NCBI GenBank assembly: GCA_022428285.1
Contig: JAKMCX010000068.1
Span: 1 to 39,138, forward strand
DNA: 39,138 nucleotides
Direction of reading: 5' to 3'
Source of the DNA: Flavobacteriales bacterium
GTDB lineage: Bacteria; Bacteroidota; Bacteroidia; Flavobacteriales_D; Sanyastnellaceae
In this document: one piece after another, positions 26,366-36,451 of the stretch
Position numbering within the stretch: the first letter of the stretch is position 1
Layout: each line of letters starts with the position of its first letter
Notes under the pieces: model-generated
Databases searched by the model: none
What the model was told of the DNA's origin: nothing
What the model saw: only the letters and a program-made list of their open reading frames with translations
Made by a program: the position numbers and the translations under genes

Positions 26366-26385
26366 ATTTAGCCATGCGTCTAAAG
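26366..26385. promoter_or_regulatory. Second, degenerate operator copy in phase with the first
   Basis: The 14-base left part TTTATTTAGGCATG (26341-26354) recurs with one change as TTTATTTAGCCATG (26363-26376), 22 bases away, about two DNA turns. The right arm CTAAAG is present but two bases further out than in the first site. The pair could allow cooperative binding. Confidence 0.5.
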
Positions 26386-26426
26386 CCGAATGGGTAACTC
26401 GAAGAAATAATTCAACTTGCACCAAC

Positions 26427-26921
26427 ATGAAAGACTTGTTTTTGATGCGCCATGGACAGGCCGAAAACGGATCCAGGCCAATGCCTGACCACCTCCGCGC
26501 ACTGACTCCAAAGGGCCGGCAAGACTGCATACAGCAAGGAAAGCGGATTCACCCTTCTGGAACCCATCGGCTCATCGCATCGAGCGCCATCCGCACCATT
26601 CAAACAGCAGGACTGATCTCCGAAGTTTGGAGTGACCAAGGCCACACACGCATCCCTTCGATAGAAATCGAAGAGCGGGGCTACCTGGCTGAGCCCGACA
26701 TGTGGATCCAACTCGCCTCCTCGACCGGCGATCAGTTCAGCGGACTGTGGATCGTGGGGCACAACCCAGGCATCAGCGCCCTTGTCACCGTGCTCACCGG
26801 CGAATACATGGGCCTTTCCACTGCCGATCTGGTGCATTTAAAACTGGACATCAAGCGGTGGAGTGACATCCGCATGAACTGCGGGAAAGTGGACACGCAT
26901 TACGCGCCCCTCGCGTCTTAA
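26427..26921 (+). CDS. SixA-type histidine phosphatase
   Basis: This 164-residue protein opens with the phosphohistidine phosphatase signature LMRHGQAE (R8, H9, G10) and has SSAIRTIQTAGLI and VGHNPGISAL, the second histidine motif. Length and absence of a signal peptide match SixA-like small phosphatases, which in E. coli act on phosphohistidine in phosphotransfer proteins. Its target here is unknown. ATG 26427 is chosen because the RHG motif normally sits within ten residues of the start; the frame extends to 26352 across the operator region. The AI-2E gene follows after nine bases. Confidence 0.9.
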   Translation: MKDLFLMRHGQAENGSRPMPDHLRALTPKGRQDCIQQGKRIHPSGTHRLIASSAIRTIQTAGLISEVWSDQGHTRIPSIEIEERGYLAEPDMWIQLASSTGDQFSGLWIVGHNPGISALVTVLTGEYMGLSTADLVHLKLDIKRWSDIRMNCGKVDTHYAPLAS

Positions 26922-26925
26922 TTTG
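26919..26925 (+). promoter_or_regulatory. Possible -7 element (one base short) overlapping the phosphatase stop
   Basis: TAATTTG uses the TAA stop of the phosphatase gene as its first bases and ends five bases before the AI-2E start at 26931. It may provide an additional start point for transcription of the transporter. Confidence 0.3.
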
Positions 26926-26930
26926 CCCCC

Positions 26931-28073
26931 ATGGAATCACCTCTTCGCGGACCATCAAGCACTGGCAACACCCATCCCTTCAAGGCGGACTTTTGGTCAT
27001 TGCGGCGCATCGCAGGAGTTTGCGGCGCGGCCATCTTGGTGGGTGGAATGGTGCGGTTTTCAGACCTCACTGCGTACCTCATCATTTCCATCGCCCTGAG
27101 TTTCATCGGCCGGCCCATTGTAAAGCTCATCGACAGAATCAACATAGCGGGCAGAACACCAGGCCCTGCGTTGGGGGCATTCGTGGCGCTGACGGCCATG
27201 TTTGGCGGATTCGCATTGTTGGTCAACCTCTTTGTCCCCCTGGTGGCTGTTGAAGCACAAGTGGTGGCGGATTTGGACTTTCAAAGCATCGCACAGCGCA
27301 TTCAAACGGAGCTGTCAGGTTTTGCGCCATTGCTGGACACCGCTGGCTCCAACCCCTACTCATGGCTCGACGCCTCCACATTGGGCACGGGCTTGTCTTC
27401 TGTGCTGGGGCCGTCTGGTATAGGCGGCATCCTCGGCAGCACCTTATCGGCGCTGAGTGGCCTTGTGGTGGCCATGTTCAGCATTGCCTTTATGACCTTT
27501 TTCTTTCTCAAAGACCGCAACCTCTTCCCGAGCATTGTGCAGGCACTCACCCCAGACCACTATACCGAACGCATTCAGCGCATCCTCACAAATTCTACCG
27601 CCCTCCTCACCCGCTACTTCGTGGGACTGGCAGCCCAGGTGGCCATCATCACAACGGTGATCACCGGAGGCCTGCTGATTTTGGGGGTCCCCAATGCCTT
27701 TTTGATTGGATTCCTTGCAGGACTCCTCAACCTCATCCCTTACGTCGGACCATTGATTGGCGCAGGGTTGGGATTGGGCATCATCCTCACCACCCACTTG
27801 CAATTCCCCGAAATCTGGAGCCTGCTTGGCAAGGCCGGATCTGTATTTCTACTGGCCCAGCTGGTCGACAACCTCTTTACGCAGCCCGTGATCTTTGCCG
27901 GCAGCGTCAAGGCGCACCCTTTGGAAATTTTCCTGCTGATTTCCATTGCGGGAAGCCTCGCGGGCATCACCGGGATGATGTTGGCCATCCCCGCTTATTC
28001 ACTGCTGCGCGTTGTGGCCAAAGAGTTTTTGAGCGGATTCAAAGTGGTTCAATCCTTGACCGACCAGTTGTGA
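26931..28073 (+). CDS. AI-2E family transporter
   Basis: This 380-residue membrane protein belongs to the AI-2E/PerM family: an N-terminal pair of helices, a central soluble region with LVNLFVPLVAVEAQVVADLDFQSIAQRIQTELSG, then the helices FFFLKDRN, NLIPYVGPLIGAGLGL and VDNLFTQPVIFAGSVKAHPLEIFLLISIAGSLAGITGMMLAIPAYSLLRV, which are diagnostic. Family members export small molecules or ions; the AI-2 link is for TqsA in E. coli only and is not implied here. It starts nine bases after the SixA-type gene. The start at 26931 puts the first helix at about residue 30. Confidence 0.93.
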   Translation: MESPLRGPSSTGNTHPFKADFWSLRRIAGVCGAAILVGGMVRFSDLTAYLIISIALSFIGRPIVKLIDRINIAGRTPGPALGAFVALTAMFGGFALLVNLFVPLVAVEAQVVADLDFQSIAQRIQTELSGFAPLLDTAGSNPYSWLDASTLGTGLSSVLGPSGIGGILGSTLSALSGLVVAMFSIAFMTFFFLKDRNLFPSIVQALTPDHYTERIQRILTNSTALLTRYFVGLAAQVAIITTVITGGLLILGVPNAFLIGFLAGLLNLIPYVGPLIGAGLGLGIILTTHLQFPEIWSLLGKAGSVFLLAQLVDNLFTQPVIFAGSVKAHPLEIFLLISIAGSLAGITGMMLAIPAYSLLRVVAKEFLSGFKVVQSLTDQL

Positions 28074-28096
28074 AGGCCCGAGGAGAAAAAGTTTAA

Positions 28097-29824
<1,728 letters not shown>

Positions 29825-29829
29825 TTCCT

Positions 29830-30492
29830 TCAGGCTGGAAGTTGCCACTCCCCTGCTGCATCAAACGCGTGGGGATACATTTCCTGTAATTGTGTGCGGA
29901 TCAAATCCGTGGGCAAGCTGCTGAACAGTCCGTAGTCCTCCAGGTACTCCATAAACCGGCCTCCACTGCGGTCCAGAGGTTGGAAAAGCACGTCATTCTC
30001 CCCATCCCATTCTAAGGGCACAGTGCCGAGTTTCTCGCACAGCGTGCGGTTGAATACGGGGGTGCATTTCACCCACCGCTGACCATTCCAAAAGGCCACA
30101 TAGCCATGGGGCGTCAGCACATCTGTGCCAAGTTTCAACTCCAGAGATTCCGTGGCCAAATGGTTGCGCACACGCGCAAGCCCCAGGCGGGCAGGAACAC
30201 CCAATGCCCGGAACCCCGCTACCAATAAGACGGACTTGTGCACGCAATGGCCACTCTGGTTTTCGAGCGTTCGAGAAGCCGCATTTTCTTCGGGCTTCAA
30301 GTTGATCAAGAACGGATCGTAGCGGATCGCATCCCGCACAAACAAGTACCAACGTTCGAGTTGCTCAGAGCGGCTCCCCGCTCCGCAAACCACAGCAAGT
30401 TGGCGCATCACCAGCGGATTGGCTCCATTGATCACAGCGTCCGACGACAGGTCTTGTGGGGTCGGTGGTGGGTGGACAATGTGATTGAACAT
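29830..30492 (-). CDS. Transglutaminase-like domain protein
   Basis: This 220-residue protein has a transglutaminase-like core: the catalytic cysteine C83 in SGHCVHKSVLLVAGFRALGVPARLG and a histidine H129 in HGYVAFWNGQRWVKCTP. In many members the third triad residue is the Asp of a following DPT motif; here that position reads KCTP, so the triad looks altered, although related bacterial proteins with ATP or CTP at this point are known to me. No signal peptide is visible. It could be a cysteine-peptidase-like enzyme of unknown target. It is the last gene of the minus-strand run and converges on pyrG. Confidence 0.8.
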   Translation of the reverse strand: MFNHIVHPPPTPQDLSSDAVINGANPLVMRQLAVVCGAGSRSEQLERWYLFVRDAIRYDPFLINLKPEENAASRTLENQSGHCVHKSVLLVAGFRALGVPARLGLARVRNHLATESLELKLGTDVLTPHGYVAFWNGQRWVKCTPVFNRTLCEKLGTVPLEWDGENDVLFQPLDRSGGRFMEYLEDYGLFSSLPTDLIRTQLQEMYPHAFDAAGEWQLPA

Positions 30493-30545
30493 GATGAACG
30501 GAGTCCATCAAGGTAAGGCCCAAGGCTCCTGCCCTATGGCTTGCT

Positions 30546-31757
30546 CTAGGTTTTACCCGCCACAGGCCACTGAACCATCAGCATCCACATGATGAACACC
30601 ACTCCGCGCTGCACCTCCAACACCGACTCCACACCAGCGTGGAGCATGACCAGCACGACACAAAGCAACAATCCCCCACTGACGGTCCTCCATGCCTGCA
30701 GCAAGCCAGCCAACAAGGCCACCGTCAACACGGCAATGCCGGGCCACCCGAAGGCCACACCCGCTTGCAACCATTGATTGTGAGGATTGAGGCGGCGTTC
30801 AGATGCGTAAGTCAAGCCATCCCGATCGTACCGGCGCATCAATTCCGGGACAACGTCGCCCGTCCCGACCCCAAAGGGATGTGAACCGATGATCTCCAAT
30901 GACGTCTGCCAGACCATCACGCGTCCAGCTGAACTGCTTTTCACTGGCGCCTGCGCATCGGTCATCACCGCCGAAGCACTGCTTAACTCTGCAAACCTGT
31001 TGCCTGCCATGGCCCATGAAGTCATCAGCACCAGCACCACAAAAGCACTCCATCTGACACCCCCTTTAGGAAGGGAATCAGACAGTTTTCCCCAGGTCAT
31101 TCCCCTCCACACTGGCCACATCATAGACAAGCGAAGTGCGGCGACAAGCAGAGCCGCCAAAATGCCAGCTTTGGAACCAAGCATGCCCAACGAAACGGCA
31201 AAAAGCAGCGTCACACCCCACAAAAAAGGGGCTTTCATTTTTTGGCCCCATTGGCTCCCCAAGCCCAAAAAAGCCGCTGCCAAGTGCAAGCTCATGTAGG
31301 TGGGGTGAACATCTCCTGAGAAGCGGGCGTACCGCCACTCTAAATTGCTGTTGAGGACCACTTGGTGCCAGCCCGCCCGCAACATGCGCCAGCACAAATA
31401 GGCCGTCACCGACCAACCCAGCGACCACCAAAAATCACGGGCCACCCTGCGGCCTGGCATGGCCAAGAGCACCGGCAAAAACCACAGCGAAGACTTGACT
31501 TCCAAGCTCAACCTCCATGCATCGAGGTCGCTCGACCACAGTCCTCCAATCAATTGAAGTCCGAAATAAGAGATCCACCAAAAGGACCCACGCCCCCACT
31601 TCCAGGACACTTCACGGTGGTTCTGCCACCATGCCGCGGTTCGAAGTATGGCGATGACAAACAAGGTGAATCCCGCCACATTGCCCCCGAGGATCAAGGC
31701 CGGCATCACTGCCCGCCATGCCCACGATTCAGCGCGGTGAATCAGGAAGTCCTTCAT
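30546..31757 (-). CDS. O-antigen-ligase-like membrane protein (Wzy/WaaL type)
   Basis: This 403-residue protein has about ten membrane segments and the O-antigen ligase/polymerase signature in its large loop: GRVMVWQTSLEIIGSHPFGVGTG (278-300) and NPHNQWLQAGVAFGWPG (324-340), which carries the conserved HNxxL histidine H326. This family joins or polymerises undecaprenyl-linked glycan on the periplasmic side of the inner membrane. Whether it acts as ligase or polymerase cannot be told. It overlaps the ExoA-like glycosyltransferase by ATGA, which points to joint glycan assembly. Confidence 0.88.
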   Translation of the reverse strand: MKDFLIHRAESWAWRAVMPALILGGNVAGFTLFVIAILRTAAWWQNHREVSWKWGRGSFWWISYFGLQLIGGLWSSDLDAWRLSLEVKSSLWFLPVLLAMPGRRVARDFWWSLGWSVTAYLCWRMLRAGWHQVVLNSNLEWRYARFSGDVHPTYMSLHLAAAFLGLGSQWGQKMKAPFLWGVTLLFAVSLGMLGSKAGILAALLVAALRLSMMWPVWRGMTWGKLSDSLPKGGVRWSAFVVLVLMTSWAMAGNRFAELSSASAVMTDAQAPVKSSSAGRVMVWQTSLEIIGSHPFGVGTGDVVPELMRRYDRDGLTYASERRLNPHNQWLQAGVAFGWPGIAVLTVALLAGLLQAWRTVSGGLLLCVVLVMLHAGVESVLEVQRGVVFIMWMLMVQWPVAGKT

Positions 31758-32806
31758 CGGGTCAATGACTTGAATTCAGCCGTTGGTGGACGGCGCAACA
31801 GCACCAAGCGCCAAATCCCTTCGCAATAGCCCCAACCATAGGCCATGTGCAGCACAAAAAAAGTCCGAAGCACCCCCGGAACATCGGTGAGAGGCACACT
31901 GCCCAAAGCCATGGCCGTCAAAGCGCCCAACACCCACATACCCCAAAGCGTGGCCAAGGCAGGGAGCGCCAATGTCAAAAAGGCAAACCCGCTTGGGGCC
32001 AACCAGTGCCAGAGGCACAATGCCGTAAGAACGGCGGTCCCCATCAACATGGCAGCAGGCGCAAGTTGTCTCCAAGTCGTCACCGTCAGGTGTTTCTTGT
32101 TGACGAACACCTTCCAAAATCCATATTGCCGGTATTGGCGAAACAGCTGACCAAAGCTGGAACGGGCATGGTAGGTCGACCGAATTCTGGGGTCAAACCA
32201 AATGCGCCAACCGGACTCCGTCAACCTGTAGTTGAGTTCGTCGTCCTGGTTGCGCACCAAAGAAGCATCAAAGCCCCCCAGCTCATCCAACACAGCCTTT
32301 CGGTATGCGCCAAAAGCCACGGTATCGACATGTCCTGTGGCACCCCCTGTTCGGAAGCGTGCATCGCCCACACCAAATGGAGAAGACAAGGCCAACCCTA
32401 TCCGACGGCTCAACTCATCGCCATGCACCTGCTCCACAATGCCACCCACACATCCGGATTCTGGGTGTGCCCTCAAGGCTTCCAAATTCCGCCGCACAAA
32501 GTCCGGAGCAACCTCGGCATGTGCCCCCAGGATAATGACCACCTCAGAGCGCGCCGCAGCGATCCCTGTGTTCATGGCGATGGGGGTGATCCGATCGGGA
32601 TTGTCCAAGACACGCAGCCAGTCTTCGCCGGCGGCACGCGCATCCAAAATCTCCCGGGTACCATCGTCACTGCCCCCATCTACGACCAGCACTTCAAAAC
32701 CCTTCTCAATCCCATCTTGATGCGCAAGGGCATCCAAGCAAGCCCCGATATGGGCCGCTTCATTGAGGCAGGGAATCACCACCGAAGCACACGGTTGGTC
32801 CAACAT
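31754..32806 (-). CDS. ExoA-like family 2 glycosyltransferase with C-terminal membrane helices
   Basis: The first ~240 residues are a GT2 domain: ASVVIPCLNEAAHIGACLDAL, VVDGGSDDGTREI (41-53) and IGLALSSPFGVGDARFR, which is characteristic of ExoA-type succinoglycan glycosyltransferases. The position usually DAH in this group reads GAH (94-96), so one metal-binding Asp is missing. QDDELNYRLTESG provides the ED-like acceptor motif. About three membrane helices follow (near 255-330). It adds a sugar to a lipid-linked glycan on the cytoplasmic face. It overlaps the ligase-like gene by ATGA. The element TATCTTCG (32812-32819, minus) lies five bases before the start. Confidence 0.88.
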   Translation of the reverse strand: MLDQPCASVVIPCLNEAAHIGACLDALAHQDGIEKGFEVLVVDGGSDDGTREILDARAAGEDWLRVLDNPDRITPIAMNTGIAAARSEVVIILGAHAEVAPDFVRRNLEALRAHPESGCVGGIVEQVHGDELSRRIGLALSSPFGVGDARFRTGGATGHVDTVAFGAYRKAVLDELGGFDASLVRNQDDELNYRLTESGWRIWFDPRIRSTYHARSSFGQLFRQYRQYGFWKVFVNKKHLTVTTWRQLAPAAMLMGTAVLTALCLWHWLAPSGFAFLTLALPALATLWGMWVLGALTAMALGSVPLTDVPGVLRTFFVLHMAYGWGYCEGIWRLVLLRRPPTAEFKSLTR

Positions 32807-32825
32807 GGCGGCGAAGATAGACAGG

Positions 32826-33326
32826 TCAAGCCGGGCCTGCAGGCCGGGTCATGGCGACATGGGGAATGCCGTCCTCGAGGTAAGACTCGCCCACCGTCGT
32901 AAAGCCGAAACTGCAGTAGAACGCCTCTAGATATTGCTGGGCAGAAATGCGAATCGGTTCACCTTTCCACGCCGCGTGGACCTCATCGAGGCTTCGCTTC
33001 ATCAATGCTTTTCCCCAGCCTCCACGTCTCACGCTTTGGGCCGTTACCACCCTTCCAATGCTCACTTCCTCTGGGTAGGATATCCCTGCAGGCAACAGCC
33101 GTGTGGTCGCCAAAATTTCTCCCCCCTCTGCAGCGGGAGCGCCAGCGCGTTCCATCCAGACATGCAATCCCACTTTGTCCTTGTCGTCCATGTCTTGGTA
33201 AACGCAATCCTGCTCTACCACAAAAACCTCAGAGCGCAACTTGAGCAAGCTGTACAGTTCCTCGCGGCCCAATTCAGTCCAACTTTTGCACCTCCAAACA
33301 ACGTCTTTGACCGGCTCTTGATTCAT
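32826..33326 (-). CDS. elaA: ElaA-type GNAT N-acetyltransferase
   Basis: This 166-residue protein matches ElaA-type GNAT enzymes: LYSLLKLRSEVFVVEQDCVYQDMDDKDKVGLHVW is near-diagnostic, followed by the acetyl-CoA-binding segment IGRVVTAQSVRRGGWGKALMKRSLDEV and the end AQQYLEAFYCSFGFTTVGESYLEDGIPHVAM. The acceptor is unknown. It lies 39 bases from the divergent ABC-F gene, with a TAATTTG element five bases before its start. The ExoA-like gene follows after 19 bases. Confidence 0.92.
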   Translation of the reverse strand: MNQEPVKDVVWRCKSWTELGREELYSLLKLRSEVFVVEQDCVYQDMDDKDKVGLHVWMERAGAPAAEGGEILATTRLLPAGISYPEEVSIGRVVTAQSVRRGGWGKALMKRSLDEVHAAWKGEPIRISAQQYLEAFYCSFGFTTVGESYLEDGIPHVAMTRPAGPA

Positions 33327-33331
33327 GGGCG

Positions 33332-33361
33332 CAAATTAGCCCGCTTCGCCCTCTACTTTTG
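33332..33361. promoter_or_regulatory. Back-to-back promoters between elaA and uup
   Basis: Within the 39-base gap the plus strand has an exact TACTTTTG (33354-33361), four bases before the uup ATG at 33366, and the minus strand has TAATTTG (33332-33338), five bases before the elaA ATG at 33326. The two promoters must overlap, since each needs its -33 region across the other. Confidence 0.5.
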
Positions 33362-33365
33362 CGCC

Positions 33366-35261
33366 ATGGCAGGCGGCAATGTGCTTTCGGTAGAGGGGTT
33401 GACAAAGCGTTTTGGCGAACGCTTGATTTTCGAGGACCTCCATTTTGGGTTAGACCGGGGACAAAAGGCGGCCTTGGTCGCACGAAATGGAACGGGCAAA
33501 AGCACCTTGATGAAGGTCCTGCTCGACATAGAGGGGCCAGATTCAGGCACGGTCACCTTTGCCGGAAACGTGCGGATTGCGCACCTGTCACAAGACCACG
33601 GTCTGGACCTTGACCGCACCATATTGGCCAATCTTTTTCAGGCCGACAACGACGCCATGCGCGCCATCCGCCAATACGAAGAGGCCACGCAAAAAGAAGA
33701 TGCGGAAGCGCTGCAGTCGGCCTATGACGCCATGGACAGGGCCGATGCTTGGAGCTATGAGGCCCAAGCCAAGGAAATCCTCGGCAAGCTGGGGCTCCAC
33801 GATACCGACCGATTTGTGGATGGCCTCAGTGGCGGCGAAAAACGACGCGTCGCCTTGGCCAAATGTCTGATAGAGCAACCCGATTTGCTGCTGCTCGATG
33901 AGCCTACCAACCACTTGGACTTGGGCATGATTGAATGGCTGGAAGACTTCTTGGCGCGGGCGAAAACCACGCTTCTAATGGTCACCCACGACCGTTTTTT
34001 CTTGGAAGTGGTCTGCGACACCATTTTGGAGTTGGACAACTTCACGCTTCACAAATACCCCGGAAACTGGAGCTATTTCTTGGAAAAGAAAACGGAGCGG
34101 TCTTCAAACGAACACGCCCAAAGGGACCGAGCGCGCTCCATCATGCGCCGAGAATTGGAATGGGTACGGGCCACTCCTCAGGCCCGAACAGGCAAGAGTA
34201 AATCACGTCTGGACGCATTCAAAGGGCTTAAGTCTAGGGCTTCAGTGCGGCTCGAAGAAGACGAAGTCAACCTGGAATTGGATCCTGCGCGCATGGGCGG
34301 GAAAATCTTGGAGATGCACAAGGTCCGCAGGGCTTATGGCGAAAAAATCATCCTTCAAGGCTGGACCTACCACTTCAAACCCGGTGAACGCGTAGGCTTG
34401 GTTGGAGACAATGGTGCCGGAAAGAGCACACTCATCCGCTTGATGACGGGAGAGGACAAGCCCGATGGAGGGAAAGTGGTCATTGGCGACACCGTGGTAT
34501 TTGGCCACTTTAGCCAAGAACCACCGAGCTTCGATGAGGGCATGAAGGTGATCGAGGCCTTGTACGAGATCGCCGAATACATGCCGCTCAAAAAGGGACA
34601 AAAACTGTCTGCGGCACAGCTCCTAGAGCGGTTCTTGTTTCCCCGTCACCGCCACCACGACTTCATCCACAAACTCAGCGGCGGCGAGCGCAAAAGGCTG
34701 CACCTGCTCCGGGTGCTCATGGGAAACCCCAACTTCCTGGTGTTTGACGAGCCTACCAACGACCTCGACGTGTTCACCCTTGGGGTCTTGGAAGAGTTTC
34801 TGCTGGACTTTCCAGGATGCTTGCTCCTGGTGAGCCACGACCGCTATTTCATGGACAAGCTTGTGGACCATGTTTTTGTCCTCGATGGAGCGGGCGGCGT
34901 TCGAGACTTTCCAGGAAACTACACCCAGTACCGCACCAAAGCCGATGCTGAGGACAAGGCATTGGCCACCCAGCAGGCCGCAGCGGCAAAACAAGCCGCA
35001 AAACAAGCCGCCGAAAACCAACCCGCATCCCCCAAGGGAGACTACAGCAAGCGGCTCAGCTACAATGAACAGCGCGAATACGACGGCCTAGAGGGAGTGA
35101 TCGCCACATTGGAGGACGAAAAATCCAAACTCGAAAGCGAGATGTCAGGAGCGTCCCTTGACCACGAGGCGCTCAGCCGCTTGTCTACCCGCCTGGGCGA
35201 AGTCACCGCAGACATCGAATCCAAGACCGAACGCTGGATCGAACTCGACGAGCGCGCCTGA
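33366..35261 (+). CDS. uup: ABC-F family ATPase (Uup type)
   Basis: This 631-residue protein has two ABC ATPase domains in tandem without membrane segments: Walker A GTGKST (42-47) and GAGKST (about 348-353), signatures LSGGEKRRVALAKCLI and LSGGERKRLHLLRVLM, and the ABC-F linker between them (about 240-310). A C-terminal coiled coil (from SYNEQREYDGLEG to ERWIELDERA) matches Uup, which in E. coli binds DNA or ribosomes and affects transposon excision. ABC-F proteins act on the ribosome. Length (E. coli Uup is about 635 residues) supports Uup rather than EttA. ATG 33366 is used; upstream frame to 32934 is antisense to elaA and rejected. Confidence 0.9.
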   Translation: MAGGNVLSVEGLTKRFGERLIFEDLHFGLDRGQKAALVARNGTGKSTLMKVLLDIEGPDSGTVTFAGNVRIAHLSQDHGLDLDRTILANLFQADNDAMRAIRQYEEATQKEDAEALQSAYDAMDRADAWSYEAQAKEILGKLGLHDTDRFVDGLSGGEKRRVALAKCLIEQPDLLLLDEPTNHLDLGMIEWLEDFLARAKTTLLMVTHDRFFLEVVCDTILELDNFTLHKYPGNWSYFLEKKTERSSNEHAQRDRARSIMRRELEWVRATPQARTGKSKSRLDAFKGLKSRASVRLEEDEVNLELDPARMGGKILEMHKVRRAYGEKIILQGWTYHFKPGERVGLVGDNGAGKSTLIRLMTGEDKPDGGKVVIGDTVVFGHFSQEPPSFDEGMKVIEALYEIAEYMPLKKGQKLSAAQLLERFLFPRHRHHDFIHKLSGGERKRLHLLRVLMGNPNFLVFDEPTNDLDVFTLGVLEEFLLDFPGCLLLVSHDRYFMDKLVDHVFVLDGAGGVRDFPGNYTQYRTKADAEDKALATQQAAAAKQAAKQAAENQPASPKGDYSKRLSYNEQREYDGLEGVIATLEDEKSKLESEMSGASLDHEALSRLSTRLGEVTADIESKTERWIELDERA

Positions 35262-35268
35262 TCAGGCC

Positions 35269-36357
35269 TTACTGTTGGTCAAAATCCAGCACAAACCGGG
35301 CACTGCCTGGCTTGGGCTTGGTCTGGCAAGCCAAAACAAAGCCCTGCTCGACTTCTCCAGGTTCCAGCGCATAATTGACCTCCATCTCCCCCGCACCTTC
35401 CGTGACCAAAGCCCGGCAAGTGCAGCACACGCCTCCGCAACAACTGTAGGGCAAGTCGATGCCCGCATCCAATCCGGCATCCAAGATTGTTTTGGTGCCG
35501 TCGAAGTCCAATTTGTGGGTGGAACCGTCGATGACCACAAAGACCTCTTGATCGCCAGAGTTTGCAGTATCAGAAGCCGCTGTAGGCTCCGCCGCCGCGG
35601 CTGCAGGCTTGGATGTTGGAGACGTGAACAGCTCGAAATGAATGTTCTCCTGGGCCACCCCAGCCGCCGCCATGCCATCGCGCACTGCATGGATCATCGG
35701 TTCTGGACCGCATGCAAACACTTCATCTACAGCGGCCCCCGACAACAAGGCCGATTGCACCGCTGACACCTTGTCGGCATCCATCCGCCCAGCATACAGC
35801 GGGACATCCACCGGCTCACGGGTAAAGAAGTGAAACAAACGCAACCGGTCGAGGTAACGGTCCTTCAAATCATCGAGCTCAGACTTGAAAATGACGCTGG
35901 ACTGGTCCTTGTTGGTGTACAACAGCGTAAAGGTGCTGCCCGCCTCAGTGGCCAATACCGTTTTGATGTGCGACAGTATGGGAGTGATGCCGGAGCCTGC
36001 GGCAAATGCCACATAATGCTTGGATTGACCCGCATCGAGTGCCGTGTAAAAACGGCCATTGGGCGCCATCGTTTGCAGAAAGTCTCCCGCTTTGAGGTTC
36101 TCGTTGGCCCAAGTGCTAAACCGTCCGTCGGGAACTTGCTTGATCGCCACACGAAGCTCCTCGCCCACTCCAGCACAAATGCTGTAGCTGCGGCGCACGG
36201 ATTCTCCGTTGATTTCCTGGTCAAAGGTGAGGTACTGGCCCTGCTTAAAGGCATATGCAGCCTTCAGCTCCTGGGGAACTTCTAGCACTACGGAGACACA
36301 ATCAGCGGTTTCGCGGCGGACTTCGGAAACTTGGAGGTTGTTGAATCTTTCAGACAT
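35269..36357 (-). CDS. paaE: Phenylacetyl-CoA epoxidase reductase PaaE
   Basis: This 362-residue protein is the electron-transfer subunit of the phenylacetyl-CoA 1,2-epoxidase. It has an FAD domain (RRSYSIC, 55-61), an NAD(P)H domain ([10 protein letters not shown], 121-130, [10 protein letters not shown]) and, after an Ala-rich linker (250-268), a plant-type 2Fe-2S ferredoxin domain with cluster ligands C306, C311, C314 and C344. It moves electrons from NAD(P)H to the diiron subunit PaaA. ATG 36357 is chosen because it directly precedes the family N terminus; an extension to 36453 would run across the intergenic region. It diverges from paaABCD instead of following paaD, and converges on uup with seven bases between. 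Confidence 0.95.
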   Translation of the reverse strand: MSERFNNLQVSEVRRETADCVSVVLEVPQELKAAYAFKQGQYLTFDQEINGESVRRSYSICAGVGEELRVAIKQVPDGRFSTWANENLKAGDFLQTMAPNGRFYTALDAGQSKHYVAFAAGSGITPILSHIKTVLATEAGSTFTLLYTNKDQSSVIFKSELDDLKDRYLDRLRLFHFFTREPVDVPLYAGRMDADKVSAVQSALLSGAAVDEVFACGPEPMIHAVRDGMAAAGVAQENIHFELFTSPTSKPAAAAAEPTAASDTANSGDQEVFVVIDGSTHKLDFDGTKTILDAGLDAGIDLPYSCCGGVCCTCRALVTEGAGEMEVNYALEPGEVEQGFVLACQTKPKPGSARFVLDFDQQ

Positions 36358-36375
36358 GGGGTGCGAATCTCGGAA

Positions 36376-36431
36376 GGAATGTGATTGGATGGAGAACCCA
36401 TTATGCCCCTCATCGGTTCTCTCCGCATTCC
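36376..36431. promoter_or_regulatory. Nested inverted repeat between paaE and paaA
   Basis: Two pairs of arms share roughly one centre near 36406: GAGAACC (36392-36398) with GGTTCTC (36415-36421), and GGAATG (36376-36381) with CATTCC (36426-36431). Spacing of the outer arms is uneven. It sits midway in the 94-base divergent gap and could bind a regulator controlling both directions. Confidence 0.4.
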
Positions 36432-36437
36432 CCGATG

Positions 36438-36445
36438 TATTTTTG
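36438..36445 (+). promoter_or_regulatory. Candidate -7 promoter element of paaABCD
   Basis: TATTTTTG matches TAnnTTTG exactly and ends six bases before the paaA ATG at 36452. A GGTTCT lies 17 bases upstream in place of the usual TTG. No comparable element is seen on the paaE side. Confidence 0.5.
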
Positions 36446-36451
36446 AAGCGC

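Noticed and set aside
31847-32902. 351-codon plus-strand frame opposite the ExoA-like gene
   Set aside because: Composition is rich in His, Pro and Arg with no motif; the minus-strand glycosyltransferase is certain.
32934-33365. 144-residue N-terminal extension of the ABC-F protein
   Set aside because: It runs antisense through elaA and lacks similarity, and the family start is at 33366.
36209-36451. 81-residue N-terminal extension of PaaA
   Set aside because: It is antisense to paaE and crosses the promoter region.
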